Counted from the first letter of the stretch, positions 1-11,325 are shown. The stretch is 64,000 bases of DNA from Punctularia strigosozonata HHB-11173 SS5 (GCF_000264995.1 NW_006767433.1:2069123-2133122), one strand, 5' to 3'. The notes: generated from the sequence alone by a model not told the origin. Program-made: numbers and translations.

Positions 1-400
1 AGGGTCTGCATTGGCAGTCGAGGGTAGTTGTCGCCTAACGCCTCCTTCAGCATCGGTGATCATAGATGATCTCCTACGCGCTGCTTCTTTGTCTCGTACG
101 GAGCTACATGCTTTGCTTTGAAGTCCGTTTGCTGGTCGTTGGTAATGGTGGAAGCAGAGAAAGTCGTATCGCAAAGCGGGTCGTGGCGCGTAATGCAACC
201 GCTTACATCAGCGCTCCACCCCCAAAGCAGCCGACTTGGACTTGCGAATAGTATCGGTGCAAGGCAGCCCGTCGCTGTGCATGCAGAGTGTAGAGTACAA
301 GTATATAACACAATAACCAATAGAATCTCAAGGAGGTATGTCTAGCAGTAGTTGGCAGCAATATGATGTGTTTCCTCGCAGAAAAATGCCAGTGGGCTAT
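1..400. other. Left edge, no gene assigned
   Basis: No recognisable coding region. A minus-strand open frame (320 to 60) has a polar, protein-like second half but matches no family I know and has no convincing start. It could be the first exon of a gene divergent from IPI1 and running off the left edge; I cannot support that further. Confidence 0.3.
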
Positions 401-504
401 TTTCACCTCACTTTCGGGCGAATCCATTTCACCCGCACGCCACCCCATTCACCTGATTTTTGGGTGAAAGGCGACTTTCACCTCACGCGCTGGTCAATTT
501 CACC
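401..504. promoter_or_regulatory. Cluster of TTTCACC motifs upstream of IPI1
   Basis: TTTCACC occurs at 401-407, 427-433, 476-482 and 498-504. There is a one-mismatch copy (ATTCACC) at 447-453 and an inverted copy (GGTGAAA) at 463-469. Spacing between plus-strand copies is 20-29 bp. The block ends 74 bp before the IPI1 start codon, so it probably lies in the promoter or 5' leader. The repeated motif is seen directly; a regulatory role is inference. Confidence 0.5.
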
Positions 505-577
505 CGAATCGAACGCCACCGTGGGCCCTTTCAGCGCAAGATTTCTCAACGCTCTTACACCGGTCAAATCCCGCAGC

Positions 578-3353
578 ATGCCGAAAGCGACGAAGAAAAA
601 GAAGGAGAAAGCGGCCGACTTTCACAAAGCGAAACTGAAGCTAGGGAAGGGCAAGCAGCAGCCGTCAAATGTGATAGACACCTCCTTCAAGGCACGCTGT
701 GAGTATCCTTAAGCCCTCCCCTTCCTTCTGCAGTTGATCATGGTCCCAAGGAACGTTAGCCATCAATCTACCGAATCAGAGTATCGCCTCTGACCGAGAC
801 GCTGGTCCAAGCACCAAGCGTAAACTGACCTTCGACGACCTGATCATTCATCTGAAGCACTACAACCCCGGAACCCGTAAAGGTGAGATCTGTTGCTAGT
901 ATGAAGACTCCCGGAATGGCTCATGCCTACGTGTGGTCAGATGCATTGCACGGTCTTCGGGAGCTATTCACGGACCATCCGGAGCTCCTCCCGCCCCATT
1001 TAACCGCCCTCGTGAATGCTTGTGTCCGCGTTATTGCAGACGATGACGCTAGTGTTCGCAAAACGTTGTTAAGCTTTCTATCATGGCTATTATCCCAGCC
1101 GCAACTATCACGGGAGACCCTAGCTCCGCACACACCGCTCTTACTGCTGTTCACCACATCCGCTCAGACGCACATTTTTCCGGATATCAGGATAGATGCT
1201 GTCAAACTTCTCGACGTCCTCATGGAGGCGGTTCCAGAAATGGTGGTGGCAGGCTGGGATGATGGCGCGCGAAACTCCGCCCTCCTCAATCAGGCGATGA
1301 AGGGCAAAAGCAAGGACAAGATAACGATCAGCAGCTCCAGTGATAGCGCGAGCCATGGTAGCCGAGTGTTGGAAGGATACCTCGGTATTCTGAATGGTGG
1401 CACAAAGTTTGGCGAGAGCAACGAGTCTGGCCCGCCACAAGCGACTTCGACTGCAAGCGTTGTGTTGTCCACTGTGGTATGTGCTCATCGATTTCATGAC
1501 GAGGGCAGAGCTCAGATACTCGTAGTCGAAAGCGATCATCTTGAAATCTCTCGCGAAGTTTTTGCATATTGCAATCACGTCATCTCACTCCACCGTGAAG
1601 ACGGCTTCGCCGGAGTCCAATACAATCTCAACATGGTACATAGCTTCTGCCTTCGATTCTCTGCACGAGTTCCAGGCATTCGATTCTTTGCTTCGTCCTT
1701 CTATCGAGTCCCGGTCGATTGGCCATCCGCGGTTATGCCATTGGAAGACGGAAATCAGTCCGGAAAATGACGAGGACTGGATGGAACAGTTTAACCTGGC
1801 GCTCGCTTCCCATGTATCTCAATGCAGATTGGCAGACCTATCGAATGTCGATCTGCAGGAGGAGGTAGCTGGTGCCAATCCTGGTGCAAGCGAGACTTGT
1901 GACCCTCGGTCGTCCTACCTGCAGGTGATGACTGATCATGCATGTACGCGTCCGTTTCAAGTTCTGACGGCTTTGCACCCGTAGCGTATTGCCCATTCAC
2001 TACAACCCCTGCTGGTGGCCACGTTCCTCGATTCTGCTCCCACGGTCTTTTCACCAAGTTCGGCCCCTTCTGAGACGGAACTGCAGCTCGTCCTCTCTGT
2101 GGCGCAGATTGTGAGAAGCATTCATGGAGGCCTCCTGCGCGGAAGATCACAGGCGCGTTGTCCTGTTCATCTGCAGCGTGTTTGGTTGACAAAGACACTT
2201 CTAGCAGTATAGCGGTCTCATTTCCACTCTCGATAACCTTCGGACATTGCTGGGGTATTTTTCGCCATACTTCCCCTTCGTTCCTAATGGAAATAAACGG
2301 GATGTCAAGGTGCGGGGTTTTGGATATCGTTCGTAGAGCCCTTGATGATCGGCCGGGTCTAGGTCGAACAGGCGTTCCAAGACCTGAATCTGATATACTG
2401 CGAGCTTACATCTCTGGTGATCATGGCTAGCCGGTCCCACTCGACAGCCGGACCAGCCGCGCGTAAAAAGGCGGGGCGTCAGGCTGGGCAGTCCCTTATG
2501 ATATCTGAAGTTCAGGTTGCTGCCGTCCGCGCGTATATCTTCCGACTTCTGCGAGGCGAGGGTAACTCGTCCGGTGTCGGTCGATCATTGTCATCTGCGG
2601 CTTATACGGTACTTCTTCCGACCATCTGGTGCTTAATGGACGCGGGGCGTGACACAGAGGACACAAACGAAGTCCTGCAGGTAGTTGTAGAACACGCTAT
2701 CCGCACCTCAAGCACTGCGCAGGTCAAGAGGTATTCAGTGGAGTTCCTCGGTCGTCTCGTCCTGGTAGGTCTTTCCATCAATCGCCGACCAGGCGTAATG
2801 ACTAAGCCTCCTTTCTGAAGCTCAGCACGCAGCGATCGTATAGGGGCGGCGTGCATGGTTTACACCACCCCAAAATCGAGGAATGGATCTTGCATTTGCC
2901 GAAGACCCTCTGGGAGCTCGGAACGAGTAACGGCGAAGCCACCGAGGTGGGGAGGCATTCCAGTTCCTCGATACACGAACCTAATGCATGCATGCAGGCC
3001 ATACTACGCGTCTTGCTCCGTTTGAGCCAAAGGCGCACCGGCGCTGCCTTAGAAGAGGTAATTACAGCGCGCTTCTCTTCCACGTTTGGCTCCTGACGTG
3101 CACGGGTCATCAGATGGCGTCGGCCTTGCGTTTACGTCTCGTCCCGTATTTCTCTTTCGTTCATCCCACAAAGGGGAGATTACCAGGACCCTTTTGCCGG
3201 CTGCCGTCTAGCGCATTGCGACGCCTTGCGTTGGATCTGGTTGCGACGTTGACGCCTCGTGGGACAAGCGCTGACGACCTGCCGGCTGCCGTCGATCTGG
3301 CGGTAGCAGGCTCAGGAGAACAGGAGTACTGGGCGAATCTGCGCCCCCTATAG
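578..3353 (+). CDS. IPI1: Pre-rRNA processing protein Ipi1/TEX10 (Rix1 complex)
   Basis: Component of the nucleolar/nucleoplasmic Rix1 complex (Ipi1-Rix1-Ipi3) needed for late 60S assembly and ITS2 removal. The start MPKATKKKKEKAADFHKAK, then DTSFKAR and SINLPNQ across intron 1, is the family's conserved basic N-terminus; a HEAT-like segment with HALHGLRELF-type character (seen as DALHGLRELF) follows. Nine exons: 578-698, 760-882, 941-1476, 1526-1924, 1985-2152, 2205-2309, 2363-2764, 2821-3057, 3114-3353. Together they make 2331 nt, exactly 777 codons. That is much longer than I recall for yeast Ipi1 and nearer to human TEX10. Intron 5 is unclear: either GC-AG (2153-2204) or a 40-bp GT-AG (2165-2204); both keep frame. 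The rest use GT-AG. Confidence 0.9.
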
Positions 3354-3521
3354 AGGCGCCGTAGGTAGAGCAAGTGGCTGTTCTAGACCCACATTTCGTA
3401 ACGACAGCAAAGGGGCTCCAGTAGTGGAGATGTCTGAGAACGTCCGACAACAACTGTACTGCAGGGGCTGCGCCGGCGGCGTGCGCACGCCGGGTGTGAT
3501 GAAATTAAGCTACAAAAGCGT

Positions 3522-3527
3522 CACGTG
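3522..3527. promoter_or_regulatory. CACGTG E-box (TCACGTG context)
   Basis: Palindromic CACGTG preceded by T, about 230 bp before the RlpA-like start codon. In fungi such sites bind bHLH proteins (Cbf1/USF type). Binding here is inferred only. Confidence 0.35.
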
Positions 3528-3535
3528 AGAAATCC

Positions 3536-3542
3536 TTTATAT
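3536..3542 (+). promoter_or_regulatory. TATA-like box
   Basis: TTTATAT, 9 bp after the E-box and about 220 bp before the ATG. The distance is long for a direct TATA role unless the 5' leader is long; the leader is CT-rich, as in many strongly expressed fungal genes. Confidence 0.3.
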
Positions 3543-3759
3543 CCAAGGCGAGGGGATCGTTCTGGAACCCGTGTTCCCTTCGTCGCCCTCTGGTTGTGCA
3601 GGTAAACGGCCCACCGCCTCATTTCCGCGTACCTTCTGCTAACCGCCGTCGAGCAGGAGCAGGTTGTCGTTTTCTAGTCTTCCTTAAAGACCCGTCCTCG
3701 GTCCTTTCTCCAACAAGACCCTCCCGCTCTTTACCCGGTTTTGAGACATACCTGCTACC

Positions 3760-4775
3760 ATGTTCGGCCTCACGAAGTCCCTCGCCCTCGCCCTCGCCGC
3801 CTTCTCTCTCTCGGCCCTTGCGAGCCCGCATGCTACCGATGCGCGCCGTCATCACGCGCTTGCTGCACGCCATGCCGCTCCGGAGCCCGTCCCCGCTCCG
3901 GTTGCCGCCCCCGAACCCATCGCGGTGGAGGAGCGCGCACCGCTCTCCTCGGACAAGCGCATGGTTCGCCGCAACAAGAAGAGGGCAAGCGGACGCTGCA
4001 AAACCCGGTCCAGTAGCGCCTCCTCGACCGCTGCTCCCAGTTCTAGCACCCCCGCTTCCTCCTCCGTCGCTGCTACTTCCAGTGACGCTGCAACGATCGT
4101 GAACGTCGCCCCCGTGCCAAGTCTTAGCAGCAGCTCGTTTGAGGAAGCCTCGAGCTCTCCGACGTCCTCCAAACACTCGGAGGCTCCCTCGTCTACGCAT
4201 ACTTCCCAGGTGGCACCTACCACTAATGCCAAACCGACCACGACCAAGCAGCAGGAGACCACTACCAAGGCCTCTGCCACCAAGACGTCTTCTGCCGCTT
4301 CCAGTACCTTCACCCAGAGCTTCCTGATTGGTACCCAAACTGGCCAAGGCACGTTCTACGCCACTGGTCTCGGCGCTTGTGGAATCACCAACACGGACAC
4401 CGACTACATCGCTGCCGTGTCCCACTTGTTGTTCGATACATTCCCGTGAGTCGCGCACGTCATTACGATTATCTATCGCTCAATCTTTCTATCCGCTCGC
4501 TCGCAGGGGTTACAATGGCGTCAACCCCAACAATAATCCTATTTGCAACAAGAAGGTGACCGCGACCTGTGCGTTTTTTGCCACATTATGAGTCGCGCGC
4601 CAGGTTCTTACTGTCATTTATAGACAAAGGCAAGAGCGTCAGCGTTACCATCACGGATCGTTGCACCGGATGTGCTCTCACCGACCTCGACTTCTCGCCT
4701 TCCGCCTTCGATCAGCTCGCGGACGAGTCCGTTGGTCGCCTGTCCGGTATGACCTGGGTGTGGGATGATCTCTAA
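3760..4775 (+). CDS. Secreted RlpA-like double-psi beta-barrel protein
   Basis: Predicted extracellular protein of 299 aa. A hydrophobic signal peptide covers residues 1 to about 21 (FGLTKSLALALAAFSLSALA). A processed, basic pro-region follows (ends near DKRMVRRNKKR, a likely kexin-type site), then a long Ser/Thr/Pro-rich linker that is probably O-glycosylated (about residues 85-185). The C-terminal domain of about 110 residues is a RlpA-like/barwin-like fold: GQGTFYATGLGACG, the ITDRCTGCA strand and a terminal GMTWVWDDL. Exons 3760-4445, 4507-4568, 4624-4775 sum to 900 nt. Fungal members bind or loosen cell-wall polymers or act in host interaction; no catalytic residues can be claimed here. 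Confidence 0.9.
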
Positions 4776-5101
4776 ACAGATCGCTCCCACATCCCGACGC
4801 CATTCCTTAACGTTATCGTGCTGCAAGTCCCCGATGTTTATAATCTCAGCTTTATCCCCTTGCCACGGTTACATGGCGGTCCTGGCGCCTGGGGCGTCTT
4901 CCTGTAAGTACCCTTTGCGTGCGAAGGGCTGCAGGCTTGGAGGATCGTTGCATTACTAGTTAATTGCGTTGACATGTTGCCGCTGTTGTCATATTCTGTG
5001 CCCGTGGTTCTCTCGGTAGAACCTGAATGCAATGCGAAGTCCCAGGAGGTTTTCATGACCAATATTGCTGCTCAGCCTGAATCGGACAAGTTCGGCAATT
5101 T
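4776..5101. other. Intergenic region
   Basis: Region between two plus-strand genes, holding a 3' UTR and a promoter. Nothing recognisable. A short open stretch before 5102 could carry an extra 5' exon of the thioesterase, but no good start or donor stands out. Confidence 0.4.
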
Positions 5102-5699
5102 ATGGTTCCGTCCATAGCCGAACCTCAGGCAATGACTTCCGCCACCAACTCTGGTAAAGCCCGCATACGCTCGGACTACTCTTATTTCCTCTCGTATCGC
5201 ACACGATGGTCAGTATCAGACCGTTTGAATCTCTCCGTGGCGGTGGTCATCTTACGTTTGCTGCCGACTTCCCGCATCCAGGAGTGACAACGACCAATAC
5301 GGACACATCAACAACGCTCTTTACTATCATTTCTTCGATAGTATCATCAACGCATATCTCGTTGAGCACTGTGGTCAAAACCCAACATCCTCGCCCTTAA
5401 TCGGACTGGTGGTGTCCTCGTCATGCACCTTCTTCTCCCCTCTGTCCTTCCCTGCAGTTCTCGATCTCGGGCTCCGCGTGACGAAGCTCGGTAAGAGGTC
5501 GGCGACCTATGAGGTTGGGGTGTTCGAGGAGGGGAAGAGTCAGCCGTCCGCTGTAGGCGGATATACGCATGTGTTCGTGGACAGTGCGACGAGGAAGAGC
5601 GTCGCAATGGACAGTGCAGGCTCCGCGCTCCGCGTCGGTTTAGAGAAGTTACTGGAGTCGACAAGTCCTAAACCGCCATTTACTTCTGCCAAGCTCTGA
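5102..5699 (+). CDS. Hotdog-fold acyl-CoA thioesterase (4HBT family)
   Basis: Small single-domain thioesterase, 174 aa. After the intron (5209-5281) the motif RTRWSDNDQYGHINNALYYH is the hallmark of 4-hydroxybenzoyl-CoA thioesterase-like hotdog proteins; the Asp before QYGHIN is the usual catalytic/orienting residue. The C-terminal half (VFEEG, GYTHVFVD) is the second strand block of the fold. Exons 5102-5208 and 5282-5699 join in frame (525 nt). The start could instead be the Met at 5132. Substrate unknown: fungal relatives hydrolyse acyl-CoA thioesters, with no known pathway in most cases. Confidence 0.85.
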
Positions 5700-5772
5700 G
5701 GTATCTAGGGCGGAGATTGCGCCGGTATTTGCTCGACTGACGTCGGGTAAGAAATATGATACAAGACTTATG

Positions 5773-6981
5773 CTAGCTCTCATCGACGTTGCTGCGCGTT
5801 ACTTCGCTAGCAAGCGGACTACCGCCGGTGTTCTGTCCAATGTGAGGACCACCCGGAACAGGTGGGGTGTTGCCTCGAGGTACTCTCCCTCTCGGTATCG
5901 GACTTCCTTTCCTACTGCCCTGCGTGCTGCCTGGCCTGCCCCTTCCTGCGCTGCTCGGCGTCCGACTCGGCGGTAAACTAACCACCACCGGTTTTTCCTC
6001 CTTGACGCCGATCACCGGTCCCAGAACGCGGTTTCTCACTTGAATAGTCAGCCACCCCAGCCATGTGTTCGCCCGCATCAACGAAGCGCGTTCGGCTCGT
6101 TTGCGTTCAAACGCCGAGCGGTATCGCTCGTACCCTTCGCGAAAGGCGGGGGCAACGCGGGAGGAAAATATGAGTTCACCGCGAGGATTCGTAGATGGTG
6201 GAATGGACGTTATAGGCCGCGCCGAGGAAGGTGAGCGAGCTGATACTGATATAGCATCAATGTTCAGTTCGCTGCGGGATCCGACCGATGACAACACTCA
6301 CAAGGAGAAGGACTGGGACTGCGGCGTGGAGTGCGTGGTGATGTCGGGGTTGTTGGATCGGGGTTGGCAGAGAAGAACACAGAGAAAGGCGTTAACAGCG
6401 CTTTCAGAGGATACTTTGATCGTAACGGCGGCTGCCGTACGTTCAGATACATGTTGAATGAGCGAAGTGCCTTGTTGGCATGCGGTACATATCTAATGCC
6501 ATCGGTAAACATTGTCACACGGAGCGCATATGAACAAACGCACCTGTTTGCGTAGCCGATCTTCTCTGAATACATACCACTCGCAAAGAACAGAACCAGC
6601 GTGGTGACACTAACAAAGAGCATCCCGCTCGCAAAGTACGGGTGAAGCAATACCGGAGTTTCGGGGGTATAGATATCCGGGAGCAGCTTGCGCAGGAATA
6701 GAGCATACGGGATAGCCAGGAAATTGGTCTGGAGATGGACTTCGCTCAGGAGAAAGGCGATGATCACGAGTAATTGCAGAAGGAATACTGCCACGCGATG
6801 TCAGTGGTTGAACGTATCATGATGAAGCGTAGAACACACGTCGATATCGTGATTTACGGCGCTTGAGAGCAGCTGCATTCGTCTTGAGACGCTCCTCGAA
6901 GAGAAGAAGATCACGATACGTGGCTGAGTCGTTCGACGGATAGAAGGTACCTCCACGAGGTAGCGTCTTTCTCGGAGGCAT
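5773..6981 (-). CDS. SPO7: Spo7-like regulatory subunit of the Nem1-Spo7 phosphatase
   Basis: Spo7 anchors and activates the Nem1 phosphatase at the ER/nuclear envelope; the pair dephosphorylates lipin (Pah1) and sets the balance of phospholipid against triacylglycerol. The N-terminus has the family motif YRDLLLFEERLK followed by a basic patch. Two membrane helices lie near residues 48-64 and 95-120. After them come YVPHANKALRSFNMYLN and LRSKYPLKALLTPFS. The last exon (FREGYERYRSAFERKRAER, then NRVLGPVIG) ends in a basic, Pro/Gly-rich tail. Exons on the minus strand: 6981-6840, 6787-6544, 6492-6302, 6245-5773; 349 aa. The tail is longer than in yeast Spo7 as I remember it. Confidence 0.88.
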
Positions 6982-7560
6982 GGTAGCACCTGACTGCAAC
7001 AACGATAGCTCCGTTACTTCGTAGCACACCTTCTGACGAACACCGTTGAATCGATGTGACCGCGAGGGAGTATCCTAGTTGACATGCTTTGGCGTGAGTC
7101 CAGTGACCAGTAATAGAGACACAGAGGTACAACACAGACAGAGCTGCCAAGAAACGAGGGAGAGGGTCAGGTAATGCTCACTGTACCACCTTATAACGGA
7201 ACTTGAACGCACGCTGTTTCGCCCACGATCCCGGTAGTGGACAGTGCTAATTCCTCTGCAGCTGAGCCTTGCCTAGCCCTCTGTATCTTGTATCCTGTCC
7301 CGAAGTCAGCTCGACTAGTCTTGTCTCCGTAGCAAATCCAGCAGATGAGATCGCGGCTCAGATCGTGGTCGAGAACGAGGCCATCCACGACAGACGTGGC
7401 TGTGTCGGAAGTCATTGACACGTCGTTCCGGCGCGGACGCACTCAGGGGCCCGGGTTTGTCGGTGCGCTGACAGCGAGTTTGCAGGTCGCCCAGAGTACG
7501 CTGTTCTTCCTGTTACTTCTCATTAACGCTGATATCTCACAATCAGCGAGATTTGCGGGA
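6982..7560. other. Divergent intergenic region
   Basis: Lies between SPO7 (-) and the next plus-strand gene. An open frame with a hydrophobic stretch (7440-7545) is present but I could not join it to anything; it may be an unplaced upstream exon. Otherwise nothing recognised. Confidence 0.35.
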
Positions 7561-9882
7561 TGCTGAGCATTCTCCTGGCTGCTTCTGTATGCCTTGCTCG
7601 CGGCGCCGCTGCCAGCCCAGCGCCATCGGCTGGCCAAGTACAGTGGTAAGCCGTACACACCACCCCACTTCGGAGTGACTTCCCTGAGCTGATTCATCAA
7701 CAAAAGGGTGTCCTCCGCGACCGATGCTGAGCGGACTGGTTTTCATATGATATCTAACTCGTGGATGCCAAGCTCGGACCCCGGGGTTCCATTTGGGGGA
7801 TCGACTGTGTTGACACGTCCCATAGAGGCAGAGAGTAAGAAAGCCATGAAACTCATATTCGCATTGGCCGCATACTCGACGAACGTTGCAACCGCCGTAG
7901 TGGATCGCACCGCCATTATCGGTTAGTCGCTGTTTACGTATGTAAATACTCGCTAGTTCATTTCTGACTTGCAGTCACATTTTGGCGTTGAATCAGTTGT
8001 CTCTGTCGCGGCTGTCTTCGTTATTCTATGCCTAGCTTTGCTCGCTGTATACCGCGCCAAGCGTCTGCGCTCTCGTGGTATTCGGTCACGCCCCGTATGG
8101 GACTGTCTTTCCGGCGCCCGGCTCTTCAGCACCGGATCCCGGCGGCGATCTATCTCCAGTCTATCAGCCGCGAACGGCGGCGAAGATGTGCTTCACGGTG
8201 CCTAGGAGGACGAGCCACTCCTTTCGCTCGAAGATCGAGATGAGGAAGACGCGACCGAGCTCCACAGCGTTCGCTGTTTCCCAGAGGATCATCGTCTCGA
8301 TCAGTCGCGGCGCAGCTTTGAGGTATGCGTACCGATCAACCGAGTGTCATCGGATGCAATGGAGCTGTCTGTCTTTCGCGGACCGACACGTTTACCCCCT
8401 CAACGCAGACTGGATCCCTTTAACGACTTATACGCAATTAATGCCGCTCAGTATGACCTATTGAATGACGCTTTGTACTCAGGAATTTCGTCGAACGCAA
8501 ACTCCTCTGAGCAAGACTCGCTGTCTCGAATACCTTCCCTCACTCCGTCGTCGCCTCTACGTCCATCATCGCCAATGCTCTTCGCCCCAGCGATTACTGA
8601 GATTGCTGCGTCGCGGCCTACTCTCAGGCTAGAGCACGCACTCGATGCTACTTCCAAATTATCCACGCCATACGCAATCTATCCCCATGTTCCTCCAGGG
8701 CAAGCTTCGGCCCTATCAGCTTCCTCCTCCGGCACCTCACCTCCATCGGCTACCTCGAATGCTGCGATCGCACTCGCAAAAAATAGCCGGACATCAGGGA
8801 GGACCCCTGGATCTATTGGGCATTCACTTTCAGCTTCACATGTGGGCTCAGGATTGGCGCATCGGACTCTCCCTTGTTCTCAGACTTTACCTTCACCCCT
8901 CGCTCCGCTATTGCAGCTGGACACCGTTTCGATTGATTTGGTCCCGTCCAAGACAAGTCCCGACGATATCGGGGCAACAGCGTGGGCCTCCAGGAACCCA
9001 TCGATCGAAAATATACTCGCGGGGCATGTAGCAGGAGCGCCATCGCCTCTCCTGTCTCCGCCACCCTCACCTTCGTTCCTGGCAGCTAGCTCGATGCATG
9101 CGCCAAGTGCCATCGCTGAAGTTTTATCCCAAGCATTGCCACCTATTGTGATTACATCTTCGTCGCGACCCACTACACCCTCTCTGTCATATGAGCGTTT
9201 GGAGACCACCACTAGCGCCGCTGACGCGACCGCTCCCTCGTCCATCCAGCTGGACTCGCCCTCGGCGACACCTCAAGCAGTATTGTCACGCCTGCCTAGC
9301 CCTCCCCACTCGCCGTCACCGCCCCCTCGCCGGCCGCTGCAGATGCGCAGCACGCCTTCGTTGCAGGACCTCCCCAACGCTCCGGCTTGGTCCCTTCGTG
9401 CCACGGACGCCAATTCGAATGCTCTAGCATTAGTAACCGTGCAACGGCCTCCTACGCGTCCCACATCGCCGGTTCCGAGCATCAGGCAACTCGAAGTGTC
9501 GCCTCAGCTAATCGTGATGCCTATCTCTCGTGCTGCGGGCTCGCTGGCTTTGTCGCCCTCAATGACTGCATCTTCGCCACCGTCGATGCCCGGAGCGATG
9601 AGCGCGTACGCCATGGATCCGCCGACCCCGAGGCTGTCTCCCGTTCCATCGCCTCGGAGCCGGCGCGGCCACGCCGCACCTTTGCCCGATCTCGACCTCC
9701 GTGCCATGATCCCCCAGCCGCAGGTGTTAATCGCGCAGGCAGTGGTACAATTAGTGAACGTCGCGGATCCTGCGTGGATGCTCAAGGTCGTAGTCGCTCT
9801 TGTCGGATGGTTCGCCGTCCTTGTGACCGGAAGCAACGACCTCCAGAGGCGGAGGCAGACACGACTGCTTGCGCCGGCATAG
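7561..9882 (+). CDS. Unrecognised Ser/Pro-rich membrane protein
   Basis: I do not recognise this family. The gene model starts at the ATG at 7561, which begins a signal-peptide-like stretch (MLSILLAASVCLARGAAASP). A short luminal region follows (7711-7921), then a strong membrane helix with a basic stop-transfer end (VAAVFVILCLALLAVYRAKR, about 7996-8070). An intron ending near 8205 joins it to EDEPLLSLEDRDEED and a long reading frame to 9882. That frame is rich in Ser, Pro and Thr (disordered) and ends with a second hydrophobic segment (MLKVVVALVGWFAVLVTG) plus RRRQTRLLAPA. Introns near 7649-7710 and 7922-7994 fit GT-AG; the one ending at 8205 has an uncertain donor. The large 3' exon is solid; the 5' part is a proposal. 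Confidence 0.6.
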
Positions 9883-10396
9883 GCTCCGCGGATCATTCCT
9901 AATCCTTCATGAACTTTATACGACTCCTCACGAAGACACAATCTGTTTACAATCAGGCAGCACATCACATATCTTAATCACCATTCGCTTGTGTTTCTGG
10001 ATATCTCTCTTGCATTGTTGATCATGGCGACCGCTATTGCATTCTACACAGCATCGATGTTTGCAGCATAACTCATGTACATATATGTGCACTTGAACGC
10101 GAACCAAAATCTATCGCGTTATAGGGTGGCTTATAGCAGTCAGCCAGACCAATGACGCGAGCATGTCGGTGTGTGAGAGGTGGGATTATTGCAGGTATTA
10201 TCCAGGACAAGCATGTGGTTAGTGGAGTATGCTCATCCGAGTATAGTGTAGATGTAGGCCCTCCGAGATTTCGTGTTAGGCAGGAAAGGCCGGAGTGTCG
10301 CAGAAGACCTGCGTTTAATGATGCGTTGGTTTATGTCCTATGAACGGCCATTGAGATGAGGGGTGAGGACTAGGCACGTATACAGATTCTTGTACT
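9883..10396. other. Convergent intergenic region
   Basis: Lies between the 3' ends of the Ser/Pro-rich membrane protein and the ferredoxin gene. AT-richer than its surroundings, as expected of 3' UTRs. No gene or RNA recognised. Confidence 0.4.
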
Positions 10397-11111
10397 TCAG
10401 GACTGACCGTCAACGAACATATTCCTGGTCGCTGATGGCAATGTAGCTGTTATCCCATCGAGGTCTTTGGTGAGGCGAACTTGACAGCCCAGTCGTGACG
10501 TGTCCGTGAGGCCGAAAGCAAGGTCAAGCATGTCATTCTCGTCATCGCACGGCTCAGGGAGCAGATCATAATGCTCTGGAGAGAGGATGACATGACAAGT
10601 TGAGCATGCTATCGAGCCCTCGCATGCCCCTGAGGAAGCGTAAGAAGCACTCTTGACCAGTGGGCGCGCGGCCGTACCTTCCAAGTCGATGTCGTACTCG
10701 TGAGCAATAGATAGAATGTCGTCGCCTTCATTCGCCTCGACTGTTTTGATCAAATTCCCCTTGGAATCCTTGAAATGTAACTTGATCCTGTAAATGGGTC
10801 ATGTTAGCGCAAGCTCCATGTGTTGGTGGAATGTGAAGTATTTGTCCCAAATAGATGGACCTCAATGGCAGTAAAGACTATTCTCACCCAGTTCCAGGTT
10901 CTGGACGCGTAATATCCCCATGTGCCACAGCTTTGAGATGGTGTCAACTCTGCACGACCTTCGACTCGAATGACGTTCGCGCACCTGAAGTCGTATGCAA
11001 TGTCCGCCGCGAGACACGAAGCAAAGTTGCGTTTTTCTGAGCAGGCCACGGCAGCGAACGTAGTCCAGGCCGATTCGGTGCAGTGTGCAGCTGCTTCACG
11101 AGAGAGAGCAT
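10397..11111 (-). CDS. YAH1: Mitochondrial adrenodoxin-type [2Fe-2S] ferredoxin
   Basis: Matrix electron carrier that passes electrons from ferredoxin reductase to Fe-S cluster assembly and to haem A/ubiquinone synthesis. The cluster ligands are all visible: [12 protein letters not shown] gives Cys-x5-Cys-x2-Cys, and the fourth Cys is in [18 protein letters not shown] and [10 protein letters not shown] start the ferredoxin fold. The N-terminus from [20 protein letters not shown] is basic, without acids, and ends RRTLHTTSA, a typical matrix presequence. Exons: 11111-10985, 10930-10888 (43 nt), 10787-10397; 186 aa. An in-frame upstream Met at 11204 is possible, but the shorter start gives the better presequence. 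Confidence 0.92.
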
Positions 11112-11325
11112 CCTATGTCGACCATATGTTGTGGGATGACAGATGGATCGGGAGGTATAGTGGAAGCACCGATTAAACGAGTGCCGTGCCAGATTCAAAG
11201 CCATCGCGAGACGTTGACAACGACAGCAATAGCCACTATAAAGCGGACCAAGCAGGCAGAGTTGAGCTGACTGCTGAAGCCGCCGACGGTACGTCGACCA
11301 TGAATACCTTCGGCACAAAAATAGT

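Larger units (their letters stand above)
3354..3759. other. Intergenic region and promoter of RlpA-like gene
   Basis: Holds the IPI1 3' end and the promoter of the secreted-protein gene: an E-box, a TATA-like site and a pyrimidine-rich leader just before the ATG at 3760. No open frame of interest. Confidence 0.5.

Noticed and set aside
1141-1578. Minus-strand open frames inside IPI1
   Set aside because: Antisense shadows of a well-supported plus-strand gene; composition and lack of motifs do not support them.
3619-4458. 279-residue minus-strand frame opposite the RlpA-like gene
   Set aside because: Gly/Ser/Arg-rich mirror of a Ser/Thr/Ala-rich coding exon; the plus strand has signal peptide, fold motifs and clean introns.
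9504-9968. Minus-strand frame opposite the Ser/Pro-rich exon
   Set aside because: Antisense of biased coding sequence; no family resemblance.
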